A DNA stretch of 53,178 nt from an uncultured Ruminococcus sp. (GTDB lineage Bacteria; Bacillota; Clostridia; Oscillospirales; Ruminococcaceae): positions 1 through 53,178 of the forward strand of contig CACZFN010000009.1 in the NCBI GenBank assembly GCA_902780505.1, written 5' to 3'. Shown piece by piece: positions 8,568-18,468 of this stretch. The position numbers and the translations under genes were made by a program. The stretch's first letter is position 1, and each line of letters opens with the position of its first letter. The notes under the pieces were generated by a model. The model saw only the letters and a program-made list of their open reading frames with translations, did no database searches and was not told the DNA's origin.

Positions 8568-9356
8568 TTATCTGTTGTAAACTGTATAGAGCGTCCTATC
8601 GCCCGAAAGAATTTTATCAAACGTATAAAGCTCGTTGACGGTGTTATACAGCACGAACACTTTTCTCTGCTCTATCACCGTATCAAGGTGGAAATGTCCG
8701 CAAAACCAGCGTTTATACTGTGCCTGTTCAAGAACCGTGTCAAGAAAGCTTGCCGTTTTGCAGGGCTTTATCTTGTATCGAAATGACGGCACCTCGGCTA
8801 TGACCTTTTCGGGGAGCGTGTGGGTGACTATGTTATCGACCTTAAAGCCGACACGTTCAAGATTTTCAAGCGCACGATTCATTTCATCATCAGTTGCCTC
8901 CTCGCCGCTCCACCAGCTGTAGCCCTCCCTGCGGTAGGCTTTGTCTACACTTGCCGCACCGCCAAAGGCAAAAAAGCTCTCCCCCTCTATTTCATACACC
9001 TCACCACGCATAAGGTGGATAACATTTTCAGCGTGCGGGTGTATTTGTACCGAGCCGCTGAACATCTGCGTTACAGGCTGAGCGCTCCACCAATCGTGAT
9101 TGTCATGATTGCCGTCGATAAATAATATCTTGTAAGGTCTTTAGGCAAGCCATTTTATCCAGAAACGGTAGTCGCTTGCTGTGCTGTCAGGGTGTTCATA
9201 CTCAAATATATCATCGGGCGTGAACGGAAAACCAAAATCACCCGTGATGATAAGATGATCGTTTTCTGTAAGCGTAATTCCAGAGTCTTTGAGCCAGTCA
9301 TCGCTTAGCTTCAGCATATCGACACCGCCGTGGGTGTCGCCTGTAATGTATATCAT
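8568..9356 (-). pseudogene. Calcineurin-like metallophosphoesterase interrupted by a stop codon
   Basis: Two same-frame pieces read as one 262-codon phosphoesterase broken only by TAA at 9141-9143. The first piece has the metal-binding motifs ITGDTHG and ITGDFG. Right after the stop the frame continues RPYKILFIDGNHDNHDWW, which holds the GNHD motif. The second piece holds THTLPE and the CGHFHLD motif. The full set (GDxHG, GDxxG, GNHD, GHxH) is that of a metallophosphatase. A single change, such as AAA or GAA to TAA, would explain the break. Start ATG 9356 follows AGAAGGAGG, 57 bp after addA, so it may be the third gene of the addBA operon. A sequencing error cannot be excluded. Confidence 0.8.
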
Positions 9357-9413
9357 TTTTATCCCTCCTTCTTTTGCAGATCAAACGCTTTGAAAGTGCT
9401 GTTTCATACCGAT

Positions 9414-12400
9414 TTATACATCTATATGATAAATATATGCGTCGGCACTCTCCCCGAGAATAGTTTTAACAGCCGCCTTGTATTCATCAAGCTGACTGCT
9501 GTAGCTTTCTTCAAGGTTCTCGGTTTCGGCGGTCGTTTTATAATCGACAATGCAGAGCTTTCCGTTTTTTTGGTAGATAAGGTCTATCACACCGTTGCAA
9601 AGCTCCTCACTTTCACCGCTTTTGCGCTTGTAGCAAAATGGCACCTCGCACATAGTCTGCGCATCTGAAAGCTCTGTTTTTATGTCGGCAGGGGCGTTGT
9701 TTTTCTGCACATATCCGCCATTCATCACAGTGTCAAATACATTTTCAAGTATCAAAGCATAGCTTTCGTCAGCGCCTATGTCACTAAGTACAGCGTTTAC
9801 CGTACTGCTCCTTTCGGCATTAAACCTCACTGTCACCAGCCGCTCCATAAGCCTGTGAACAAGCGTGCCGATAAGTGCCGCATTTCGCTTTATCGGCGGC
9901 TGATCCTGAGCCCTGATATCCTCACCGTTTTCAGCCTTTGCATTTGCGCTTATCTTTGTATCGTGCGACAGCTTGCTCGGAAGAATAAGAGTGTATGAGC
10001 TTTGCTTTGACACGCATTTTGCAAACAGGTCGGTATGTGTATCATATATATTGCTGACATTTAACGACGGCTTATCTGTGTCTGAATGATCGGGGGTTTC
10101 ATATTCATATTCCTCCTCAGCACGGTTTGAAAGAAAACTCCAGTAATTGCTGCCCTGATAAGGCTTTGCAACGAGCAGAACACTTCTTGCACGGGTAGCA
10201 GCAACGTAGATAAGGCGTTCCTTTTCTGCCACGCCTGCACGAACCTCATCATTATATTCATCACGGAAATATGTATTTGTAACAGCACATTTTTTGCAGT
10301 CAAACACAAAGGTTTGTGCCGAGGTGTCGGTTCTTATCGTTGTCACCTCGGGGGAATGCTCTGACATATCGGGGGCGGCAAGGATAACTATATTTGCCTC
10401 CAGCCCCTTTACCTTGTGAAGATTTGCTATTTTTACGCTGTTTTGTGCAGGCTCAAAGCGCAGGCTGCGCTCCTTTTTGTCATTATTAGAAAAGCTGTAA
10501 AGCAGTTCACACGCTGCCTTGATGCTGCATACACTTCCGTCAGTCTCGCCCGAGCGCAAAAGCTCCCTTGCGTAATAAAGGCTTTCAAGATCATCGGCAC
10601 TTATGTGTGTAAGCAGCTTTAATTCTTCGGTTATCATTCCATACAGCACCGACGGCAGAACGTTATTTGATGCTTTGTAAAGCCTGCATAATGTATCAAA
10701 GGCATCATCAATTCGCCTGTACCCCGTAGGCTTAAATCTTACAAGTGAGATATCAGGCAAAAACGCCGACAGCTCACGCTCATCTATGCCAAAGCACTCA
10801 CCCTTCAGGGCTGCTGCAAGAGCTACCGTATCATCAGGGCATGCAAGTGCCTTGAATACCTTGCAGATCTCAAGAAAGGACGGGCATTTTTCAAGCACCG
10901 AGCCGCCCTCGGCATAGCAGGGAATGCCCTGCATTTTTAGCTCTGTAAGAAGATCTCCTATTATTTTTTTGCCGGGGGTTATTACCATTATATCCTTGTA
11001 TTTTATGCGGCGTATCTCATTGGTCTCTGTGTCTTTAACAAAGCGTCTGCTATCATTTATAAGAGAATGGATAATTTCAGCTACCTTTATGCAGTCAGTT
11101 TCCTTTGAGGTGCTGTAGGAATAAAAGCCTGTCATCACCTTTGAGTCATCACTGCCCTCGGTGGGTATTTCCTCAAACCTGGTCTGAATATCGGTATCCT
11201 TATCAAGCAGCTCGGTAAACAGCCTGTTGAATTCACCCTTGAGCTTATTGGTCGATCGGAAATTGCGTGTGAGTTTAAGCACCTCACCGATTCCGTTTTC
11301 AAAGCGTGTTCTTGTCCTTATAAATGATGCTATATCCGCCCCTCGGAAACGGTATATAGACTGTTTCGGATCGCCTACGATAAAGAGCGTTCCGGGGGCA
11401 GGCTCACACTTTGATACATCGGGATCGGGCTCCTTTGCGGTAAGGTAAAAAAGTATCTGAGTCTGAACAGGATCGGTATCCTGAAACTCGTCTGCAAGGA
11501 AAATTCCGTGACGCTCACGGATATGGCGTATAAGCCTGCCGCCGTTTGCTGCATCATTTTTAAGCATATCACGGAGTAATATCTTTGCATCAAGAAAGCT
11601 CAGCTCGCCCGTGCTTATGCAGTCCTCTGTTATCATTTTAAGTGCAGGCACTACAAGATCGAGTGTCAGGCAGTAGGTATACTCTCTTATCATTTCGTGA
11701 AGGCCTAACCCTGAAAGATCAAGTCTGTAAGCGCCCTTTGGCCGGTCACTCATCTTAAACAGATCACTGCGTTTTATCCCTATCGTTGACGGCTCGCAGG
11801 TCAGAACATAGTTCTTAAAGGAACTAACGATATTCTCTATATCGTTCAGGGTTTCGCTCCAGCTGCCTTTAAGCTTTGGTAATGCGGCTGTATAATCATC
11901 AAGTATCTGAAGATTTGCTGTTTTGTTCCTGCCATTTCCTACATATGCATATTCGGGGTGGCTGATAAGGCATTCCAAAAGCTCTGTGAGCTGTTTTTTT
12001 ATCCCTGCAAAGGCTTTGTTTATGTCCTTCTCATAATCGGGTATCCTGATATCCGAATCCTTTCTTCCCGAGAGGTTTTTTGCAACGGTGACAAAATAAT
12101 ACTTTGGTTTTTCACATACATTTATAAAGCGAATGTATTTATCATACACCTCATCGCTGCAACGATATGAAACTATCTTGTTCCATGCATCATTATAGAT
12201 GTGGTCAAGGTCATTCTCGGCACCGGTCGAAAAGTCGGAGGGAATACCTGCTGTTATCGGATGCTCACGCAGGATAAGCTCGGAGAAAGCATCGATCGTT
12301 CCCATAAAGCAAAGGTCTATGTTATCAAGCGCTTTGCGGTAATTCGCCTTGACATTCTCATCATTTGCGGTCTCCTCAAGCTCTGCGAGCCTTACCTGAA

Positions 12401-12602
12401 ATCTTCCGTAAAACTCCCTTGCAGCCGCCTTTGTAAATGTTATCGCACATATTGTGCTTATATCGGCACCCTTGCCTATAAGGGCCGCCATTCGCTCGAC
12501 AAGCTGTGTGGTCTTGCCCGAGCCTGCACCTGCCTCAACGAATATATTCTTATCTGTCGCAGTTGTAATTCTTTCTCTTGCCTGCTTGTCCATATCGCTC
12601 AT
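9414..12602 (-). CDS. addA: AddA-like helicase-nuclease (UvrD family with C-terminal PD-(D/E)XK)
   Basis: The 1062-residue protein is a superfamily 1A helicase fused to a nuclease. The Q-motif region and Walker A (EAGAGSGKTT, residues 23-32), Walker B/DEFQDTD near 385, FIVGDPKQSIYRFRGAD, and the late helicase motif NLHKVKGLEANIVILA are all visible. The C-terminal nuclease has GVIDLIYQKNGKLCIVDYKT near 1005-1025. It is expected to process double-strand DNA ends with AddB for RecA loading. The start ATG overlaps the AddB stop by 4 bases (ATGA). It is somewhat shorter than typical AddA (about 1200), so a divergent or accessory AddAB is possible. Confidence 0.85.
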   Translation of the reverse strand: MSDMDKQARERITTATDKNIFVEAGAGSGKTTQLVERMAALIGKGADISTICAITFTKAAAREFYGRFQVRLAELEETANDENVKANYRKALDNIDLCFMGTIDAFSELILREHPITAGIPSDFSTGAENDLDHIYNDAWNKIVSYRCSDEVYDKYIRFINVCEKPKYYFVTVAKNLSGRKDSDIRIPDYEKDINKAFAGIKKQLTELLECLISHPEYAYVGNGRNKTANLQILDDYTAALPKLKGSWSETLNDIENIVSSFKNYVLTCEPSTIGIKRSDLFKMSDRPKGAYRLDLSGLGLHEMIREYTYCLTLDLVVPALKMITEDCISTGELSFLDAKILLRDMLKNDAANGGRLIRHIRERHGIFLADEFQDTDPVQTQILFYLTAKEPDPDVSKCEPAPGTLFIVGDPKQSIYRFRGADIASFIRTRTRFENGIGEVLKLTRNFRSTNKLKGEFNRLFTELLDKDTDIQTRFEEIPTEGSDDSKVMTGFYSYSTSKETDCIKVAEIIHSLINDSRRFVKDTETNEIRRIKYKDIMVITPGKKIIGDLLTELKMQGIPCYAEGGSVLEKCPSFLEICKVFKALACPDDTVALAAALKGECFGIDERELSAFLPDISLVRFKPTGYRRIDDAFDTLCRLYKASNNVLPSVLYGMITEELKLLTHISADDLESLYYARELLRSGETDGSVCSIKAACELLYSFSNNDKKERSLRFEPAQNSVKIANLHKVKGLEANIVILAAPDMSEHSPEVTTIRTDTSAQTFVFDCKKCAVTNTYFRDEYNDEVRAGVAEKERLIYVAATRARSVLLVAKPYQGSNYWSFLSNRAEEEYEYETPDHSDTDKPSLNVSNIYDTHTDLFAKCVSKQSSYTLILPSKLSHDTKISANAKAENGEDIRAQDQPPIKRNAALIGTLVHRLMERLVTVRFNAERSSTVNAVLSDIGADESYALILENVFDTVMNGGYVQKNNAPADIKTELSDAQTMCEVPFCYKRKSGESEELCNGVIDLIYQKNGKLCIVDYKTTAETENLEESYSSQLDEYKAAVKTILGESADAYIYHIDV

Positions 12603-15133
12603 TTCTTGTCACCCTCCTTTGTGCAGATGTCCTTATACTCGCAGTATTTGCAGTCACCCTTGCGCTTTGCGGCTGCAAAGCTGTCGTTTTCGATACAGCC
12701 GCCAATTTCATCAAGCAGCTTGATCACAAAATCTCTGCTGTCATTACTGTAGCTGCAGCTTACTTTTTTAGCATCACCCTTTACAAAGCGGTATTCGCCC
12801 ATACTCACCTTCTCACCATCGTTTTCAAGCAAAAAGGCATATAAAAGCACTTGTATGCAGCTTGCAGTGTCATTATCCTTGTATCCGTCTGATTTCCCCG
12901 TTTTATAATCTGCCACAACAACGGCACCGCTTGGCAGCTTTTCAAGTCTGTCAAATCTTCCGCTTACGGTAAAGCCCTTGCTATGCTCAAAATCATGCTT
13001 TTCCTCTGCCTTCATAACTTTATTTTTACTTTCAAAGCGATATGCGTTAAGTGCCATATTTGCAAATTCATTTCGCTGCCTGATCGCCTTGTTTTTGTCT
13101 ATCGGCGGTCTTGAAAGGATAAATCTGTCCCATACCCTGTAAGCCTCATCAATAAACTCCTCCTCGGTGATGTTGTATGCTTCATCTGCAATTCTCCTTT
13201 TGCCGTAAGGCTCCATAAGCTCATCGTGAAAAAGGCTGCCTAATGTGTTTGCGGCTATTACACTCATAGGATCGTCACTTTCAGGCGTTTTAAGCCCGAG
13301 AATGCTTGAATAGTAAAACTCTTTTTGGCAGGCACAGAACGTGCCGACATCAGATACATTTATAGTAATATCTGTTTTGCGCTCTTTAGGAATATCGGGT
13401 TTTACAGCCGTGGTTTTTTCAAGGTCAACGCCCTCGCTGTAGGCTTTGGCGGCTTTATCTGTCACTGAAAACCAGGCAGCAAAATAGCCCTTTGACTCTA
13501 TTGTTTTTTCAAAGTCCTCAGGCTTTGAGTGTTCGCCCATCTGCTCACGCAGCACCTCAAACAAAACTGAGGAGGGGTTGTTTTCCTTTAGCTGCGCCGT
13601 ATCATATCCGCTATAGGAAAGGCGTACCCTGCACCCTGCCGCACCTGCAAGTGCAAGCAGCTCAAAAAAAGCTTTCCTTTTATCACTTATCTGCTTTTCC
13701 GAGGTGTCTGCATTATCATCAAAGCGCAGCATATCCTTATCACAAATAAGATAATTCTCTTTTGCCGCCCCGGGAAATGCTGCTGCCGTAAGCCCTGCGG
13801 CAAAGATGCTTTCACGCAGGCTGACAGAGGCTCTGCTTATATCTGTTATATGCAGGCAGCCCTCACGGCTAAGCTCACTGCATACTCTTGAGTTCATTAC
13901 AGCAGGAAGCATTTCAAGGCATTCATCAGTATCACGGCACGCAGAAAGCGAGCTGCAAATGCTGCTTACCGCCGCCTTATCAAGCACCTTGCAGGCAGGG
14001 CGGATAAAAGCATAGCTGTCTATTATCGCAGCAATTCCCTTTTCAAGCCTATCAAACAGCTTTTTTGCAAGTAAAAGGGCTTTGTAGTTGTCGCTGTCGG
14101 TATCAAGAGTTTCTTTGAGCGCTGATATCTTTTCTGCGTTTTCTTCACTGTCAAGCGACAGACGAAGGTTGCCTGCCACGCTGACAGCTTTATGTAATTC
14201 CTTGCGTGTGCAGGAAAGATCCTCTATAAGCTTGTTGGTATCAAACTCATTTGCAAAGATGACCGAATCAAGCCCGTCAACACCGCACTTGCCATCTGTC
14301 AGCCAGCTTGCTGTAAGCGAAAGAAGTCTTGCAGGCGAGGTGATATTTATGGGCATACCACAACCGAAGGTCATAGGTATCTTATATTCTTCTGACAGCT
14401 CACGCATCATAAGCGGGAGAGATGATGTGTCAGCGCAGGCGACAAGGCATTTGTCAAAAGGCAGACCGCTTTTGACAATTTCATCAAGAATATCCCTTGC
14501 CTCGTTCATTGTGCCAAACGAACGGACCACCCTGCACTCAGCCTTTTTATCATCTTCAAGCCCAAATAAGCCTTGCAGCGTGACAGTTTCAGCCCTGCCG
14601 CCCGAGAGCTTATCAGCAAGCGAATTTGCAAGCGCAGATGCAGGGTATTGCTCCAAAAGCATTATCTCGGTATCAATGGGCTCTGCATTCTCATAAGCAT
14701 ACCTTAAAAAGCCGACAGTATCGCTCAGCCCCTGCGTATCAAGAGATGATAAATATTTTTTATAGACACTGAAAAGTGCTTTATTTGCACCGGGAAACTC
14801 ACCGCCCGAAAGATAGCTTTGCATTATTTGCTGCTCATTTTGGGTTATCATCTCACGCAGTTTTGTAAGCGTGCCAAGCATATTCACCGCATCAGAAAAT
14901 GACGCATTTTCAAAATACGGCGTATCCTTTATTATCCTGTAAAGCAGCGCCTGCGCCTTGCCTGTATCGACAATTTCTCTGTCATAAGCCTTACCGCACT
15001 TCATAAGCGCCCACTGCGCAAGCTCCGCCTCACCCATTATCCTAAGCCCGAAGGTCGGCTGCCCGTATGCTGCAAGTGTGCGCATAAGCTCTGTACCGCT
15101 GACATATGGGGCAAGAAGTATTCTTTCTTTCAT
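12599..15133 (-). CDS. addB: AddB-like nuclease subunit with Fe-S cysteines
   Basis: The 844-residue protein looks like AddB/RexB: a degenerate helicase body and a C-terminal nuclease with GRFDRLE and VVVADYKTGK. A cysteine pair region (FCACQKEFYY) before the nuclease and CKYCEYKDIC at the end could make the iron-sulfur staple known from AddB. ATG 15133 is preceded by a weak GGTGA; a longer frame to 15181 overlaps the promoter. AddB works with AddA on DNA ends in recombination repair and on invading linear DNA. At 844 residues it is short for the family (about 1150), mainly in the N-terminal part. It does not carry the island palindrome. Confidence 0.8.
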   Translation of the reverse strand: MKERILLAPYVSGTELMRTLAAYGQPTFGLRIMGEAELAQWALMKCGKAYDREIVDTGKAQALLYRIIKDTPYFENASFSDAVNMLGTLTKLREMITQNEQQIMQSYLSGGEFPGANKALFSVYKKYLSSLDTQGLSDTVGFLRYAYENAEPIDTEIMLLEQYPASALANSLADKLSGGRAETVTLQGLFGLEDDKKAECRVVRSFGTMNEARDILDEIVKSGLPFDKCLVACADTSSLPLMMRELSEEYKIPMTFGCGMPINITSPARLLSLTASWLTDGKCGVDGLDSVIFANEFDTNKLIEDLSCTRKELHKAVSVAGNLRLSLDSEENAEKISALKETLDTDSDNYKALLLAKKLFDRLEKGIAAIIDSYAFIRPACKVLDKAAVSSICSSLSACRDTDECLEMLPAVMNSRVCSELSREGCLHITDISRASVSLRESIFAAGLTAAAFPGAAKENYLICDKDMLRFDDNADTSEKQISDKRKAFFELLALAGAAGCRVRLSYSGYDTAQLKENNPSSVLFEVLREQMGEHSKPEDFEKTIESKGYFAAWFSVTDKAAKAYSEGVDLEKTTAVKPDIPKERKTDITINVSDVGTFCACQKEFYYSSILGLKTPESDDPMSVIAANTLGSLFHDELMEPYGKRRIADEAYNITEEEFIDEAYRVWDRFILSRPPIDKNKAIRQRNEFANMALNAYRFESKNKVMKAEEKHDFEHSKGFTVSGRFDRLEKLPSGAVVVADYKTGKSDGYKDNDTASCIQVLLYAFLLENDGEKVSMGEYRFVKGDAKKVSCSYSNDSRDFVIKLLDEIGGCIENDSFAAAKRKGDCKYCEYKDICTKEGDKK

Positions 15134-15172
15134 ATTATCACCATGCTTTCTGTCAGATCTGTGCTTATTTTT

Positions 15173-15201
15173 ATTATACACTCTATTCCCTTGTTTGTAA
15201 A
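15173..15201 (-). promoter_or_regulatory. addBA promoter
   Basis: TTTACA (15196-15201), a 17-bp spacer and TATAAT (15173-15178) on the minus strand. This is an ordinary housekeeping-type promoter with no island palindrome. Confidence 0.7.
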
Positions 15202-15242
15202 CAGTTTTTTAGTTATTCTGCCCCGCGATACCTGTTTTTTAC

Positions 15243-16934
15243 TTATAAGCAAAACCTGACAGTTTTCTTTGTTATAGCCGTGTCTATATCTATTGATCTC
15301 AAAAGCTCAGCTATTTTTTCTGCGGCGTCCTTTGTCAGATGTTCAAGACGGGCGGATAGTATTAAGTACCCTTCTCCGTTTGATAACATCTGTTGAGTGA
15401 CCTTGCTGTATTCTAATGCGATATTAAGGCGTTCTGTTTCTAATATGAAGATGGAACCGGTATCATAGTTGTTTGACTGTATATTATTGATCTCAGCGGT
15501 AAATGCACCCAGCTCGCCGCCGTCGAAAGGCGCTTTGAACTCTACATCATAATATGTGAAATATTCCTTGTCATACTCGGGGAATTCTTTTTTATTGATG
15601 TTGATCAGCCTGATCGTTTCAAAGATGCAGTTGTGTGCTTTCATAATACAAGAGTAGTATTTGTTAAATTGCACTTTATTAGGTACATTTTTGCCCCATT
15701 GTCCGTTTTTCACTTCATCAAGCTCTTTTTTATACTCTTTGAGCTTTGTCAGAACAGAAATGTATTTTTCTTTGAATTTACGCTTTTCCTCAATCCTTTC
15801 CTTCACGAATTTTCTATATACAACGTCTTTTTCATTATAGCTGCGCTTTAAGGACATATAATATAAAAACAAAAGTCCCAGCGGCACGAGCGAGCATACT
15901 GCACACAAAAGTATCGTGTAAAATATCTCATCAATTTTCAACGTCTCCTGATCAAGCGCTAAAGCAATACCACTCAATATAAGCGCAGGATACCCTATCA
16001 ATTTAAGTATAAAAGAAAAAGTTTTCAATACCTTCCCTTTGTGCTCAATGTAGTATTCATCAGGGTGTGGCCTTGTCATCGACTCCGGGTACGGGACAGG
16101 AATACTATTGATATTTTCTGCTATATCCGGCAGTGATACAACGCCGTTTTCATACACCTCCTTTATCTTTTCCGTCACATCATTGCTGATAAGTATCTTA
16201 GCAATAGCATTATCGGGGTTTTTCTCTATCCATTTCTGACGAGCCTGTACCTTCGGGATAAAATCTTCACCGTCACGGTATATAGTCCATACACCAAACT
16301 CATCGTAGTCTTCATACGAGGGGCAGTTCTCCCTCTCCCAAAGCCCAAACGCCGTCTGCCTGTCGATAAGCTGCCCCTCTGTATCGGTAAAATACTGCCA
16401 GAATCTATCATCAGGATCGTAATACTTGTAGCTTTTGCAGTTTTCTCTTTGCCAGCGGTCACGGGCTTCTTCCCCGGTGAGATAATCGCCATACTCGTCA
16501 TAATAATAGTAGTATTCGTCATTCGGATCGTATTCAGAGTATGGCGGCGCAGACTTTTTGCGCTGCATCTCCTGCTGGAAATCAAGCTCATTCTCATACT
16601 GCTGCGCCGCAATTAAGTTCATGGCTCTTGCGTGGTCTTCCTCCTGCTGCTGAAGCATTCTTGAGTGCTCCTGCTCCTGCCTTAGCATTCGCCTTGAATG
16701 TGCTTCCCTCTCCTCGTTCTCACGCCTGAGTGATCGCTCTCTTGCCTCGTTTATGCGTTTTTCCGAAAGCTCACGCTGTTTTGCAAGCCTTTCCTCCTCA
16801 CGCTCTCTTTGTCTGTTTTGTGAGGAATTATTTCGCAGCGCCTCGTTCCTGTCAAGGTTTCGTGCAATGATCTGTGCTTCACGATTGTCCAAACTTTTTG
16901 ACAAGTTTAGCGATCGGTTATTGTTGTTATTCAT
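15243..16934 (-). CDS. Coiled-coil membrane protein with three tandem aromatic/acidic repeats
   Basis: The 563-residue protein is not recognised. Residues about 20-125 are a very charged R/E/Q-rich coiled coil. Residues about 130-240 hold three tandem repeats of about 32-36 residues, each with a Y/F-rich acidic start, a G-x-x-(L/I/F) core and an A-x-x-x-W ending (RWQRENC, LWERENC, KWIEKNP). Two hydrophobic helices follow near 315-370, then a second coiled coil and a soluble C-terminal domain of about 150 residues. This looks like a membrane-anchored scaffold or sensor. It shares one operator with the divergent Hen1-Pnkp operon, so it is probably expressed together with RNA repair. ATG 16934 follows AAGGAGG. 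Confidence 0.8.
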   Translation of the reverse strand: MNNNNNRSLNLSKSLDNREAQIIARNLDRNEALRNNSSQNRQREREEERLAKQRELSEKRINEARERSLRRENEEREAHSRRMLRQEQEHSRMLQQQEEDHARAMNLIAAQQYENELDFQQEMQRKKSAPPYSEYDPNDEYYYYYDEYGDYLTGEEARDRWQRENCKSYKYYDPDDRFWQYFTDTEGQLIDRQTAFGLWERENCPSYEDYDEFGVWTIYRDGEDFIPKVQARQKWIEKNPDNAIAKILISNDVTEKIKEVYENGVVSLPDIAENINSIPVPYPESMTRPHPDEYYIEHKGKVLKTFSFILKLIGYPALILSGIALALDQETLKIDEIFYTILLCAVCSLVPLGLLFLYYMSLKRSYNEKDVVYRKFVKERIEEKRKFKEKYISVLTKLKEYKKELDEVKNGQWGKNVPNKVQFNKYYSCIMKAHNCIFETIRLININKKEFPEYDKEYFTYYDVEFKAPFDGGELGAFTAEINNIQSNNYDTGSIFILETERLNIALEYSKVTQQMLSNGEGYLILSARLEHLTKDAAEKIAELLRSIDIDTAITKKTVRFCL

Positions 16935-16964
16935 AAAAATGACCTCCTTTTTGTGGATACATTC

Positions 16965-17014
16965 ATTTTACCATATACATTGCTCAGAATTCTGCACATC
17001 ACAGCCGCTATAAT
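16965..17014. promoter_or_regulatory. Island operator 3, shared by two divergent promoters
   Basis: The palindrome TGCTCAGAATTCTGCACA (16981-16998) lies 10 bp before TATAAT (17009-17014) on plus and 10 bp before TAAAAT (16965-16970) on minus. The two -10 boxes are exactly symmetric about it. It serves hen1-pnkp to the right and the coiled-coil gene to the left. Confidence 0.9.
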
Positions 17015-17091
17015 ATACTTACAGACTACTTAACAGCATATACAAAATATGATACAGTGCAAAGTTAAGAAAAATGAAGGGAGAGATGATC

Positions 17092-18468
17092 TTGCTTTTA
17101 ACAATAACCTATGAAGGAACTAACACACCAGAGCTTGGTTTCCTTTTACATAAAAATCCTGCGAGGGCGCAGCAGTTTGAGCTGAATTTCGGCAAGGCAT
17201 ATGTTTTCTATCCCGAGGTGAGTGATAATAAAACAACTGCGGCACTGCTGCTTGACATTGACACGCTTGATCTTGCAAGGGGCAAGGTCGGCAGCAAGGA
17301 CGGCGGACTTTTTGATTATGTAAATGACCGCCCCTATGCGTCAACGTCATTTATGAGTACGGCTATCGCAAGAGTTTTCGGAACGGCGATGAGTGGAAAA
17401 TGCGAAAAGCGTCAAACACTTGCCGGCACGCCGCTAAAGCTTACTGCAACGCTTTACTCACTTAAAGACAACGGCGATATAACTCTTGCAAACGAGCTTT
17501 TTGAGCCGCTTGGATATACTGTGACTACCGGGCGTACAAGGCTTGATGAGAACTTCCCGATGTGGGGCATCTCACCTTATATCGACCTGACGATAAGCGG
17601 AAAAGTACGGCTGTCGGAACTGCTTGGTCATCTGTATGTACTGATACCTGTTTTTGATAAGCAAAAGCATTACTACTTTACCGAGGACGAGATAAAAAAG
17701 CTGCTTAATCACGGCGAGGGCTGGCTTGCAGACCACCCGAGCAGAGAGAAGATAGTACGCAGATATTTTACAGCAAGAAAAAGCTATGCAAGAAAGGCGC
17801 TTGACATTCTGCTCGCTGACGAAGATAATAATGAGAACGAGAACGAGAAGGCAAAGGAAGAAAAAGAGATACGAACACCACTTAACACTCAGCGTTTAGA
17901 GGCAGTTAAAAACGAGGTCATCGCAAGCGTTATAGACCTCGGGTGCGGCGAGTGCAGGCTCACATCAATGCTTTTGAGCGAGCCGCAGATAAAAAAAGTC
18001 ACTGCCTGCGACGTATCAGTCACCGAGCTTGAAAAGGCGGCAAAGCGTCTGCACCTTAACACTATGAACACTCACCGCAAAAACAAGCTCACGCTTATGC
18101 AGGCATCACTTACATATAAAGATAAACGCTTTGAGGGCTTTGACTGCGCCTGTGTTATCGAAGTCATCGAGCATATTGAGCCTGCGAGGATACCTGCGTT
18201 TGAGCGTGCGGTGTTTGAATTTGCATCACCTAAAACAGTAATACTCACAACACCAAACAGAGAATACAACAAAAATTACAAGTTTATGCAGGAAAATGCC
18301 CTCCGCCACGGCGACCACCGCTTTGAGTGGACAAGGGCGGAGTTTAAGGAATGGACAGAGCATATCTGCAAAAATTTCGGCTACACCTGCGAGATAAGCG
18401 GAATTGGCGATGAGGACGAAAGCCTCGGCACACCGACACAGATGGGGGTGTTTATAAGAAATGGATAA
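17092..18468 (+). CDS. hen1: Hen1-type 3'-terminal RNA ribose 2'-O-methyltransferase
   Basis: The product marks repaired RNA by 2'-O-methylating the 3' end at the break before Pnkp seals it, which protects against repeat cleavage (family knowledge). The 458-residue protein has the typical N-terminal domain starting MLLTITYEGTNTPELGFLLHK and a C-terminal SAM-methyltransferase with IDLGCGECRL near 280. The metal-binding EVIEH motif and the later RHGDHRFEW motif are also present. I chose the TTG at 17092, not the ATGs at 17074 or 17086, because the protein then begins as in the family and AGGGAGAG is well spaced. It overlaps pnkp by 8 bp and is read from operator 3. Confidence 0.92.
   Translation: MLLTITYEGTNTPELGFLLHKNPARAQQFELNFGKAYVFYPEVSDNKTTAALLLDIDTLDLARGKVGSKDGGLFDYVNDRPYASTSFMSTAIARVFGTAMSGKCEKRQTLAGTPLKLTATLYSLKDNGDITLANELFEPLGYTVTTGRTRLDENFPMWGISPYIDLTISGKVRLSELLGHLYVLIPVFDKQKHYYFTEDEIKKLLNHGEGWLADHPSREKIVRRYFTARKSYARKALDILLADEDNNENENEKAKEEKEIRTPLNTQRLEAVKNEVIASVIDLGCGECRLTSMLLSEPQIKKVTACDVSVTELEKAAKRLHLNTMNTHRKNKLTLMQASLTYKDKRFEGFDCACVIEVIEHIEPARIPAFERAVFEFASPKTVILTTPNREYNKNYKFMQENALRHGDHRFEWTRAEFKEWTEHICKNFGYTCEISGIGDEDESLGTPTQMGVFIRNG

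Noticed and set aside
9330-15396. Plus-strand ORFs up to about 200 codons opposite addA and addB
   Set aside because: They are antisense to two genes with clear helicase and nuclease motifs, lack ribosome binding sites and show no recognisable domains.
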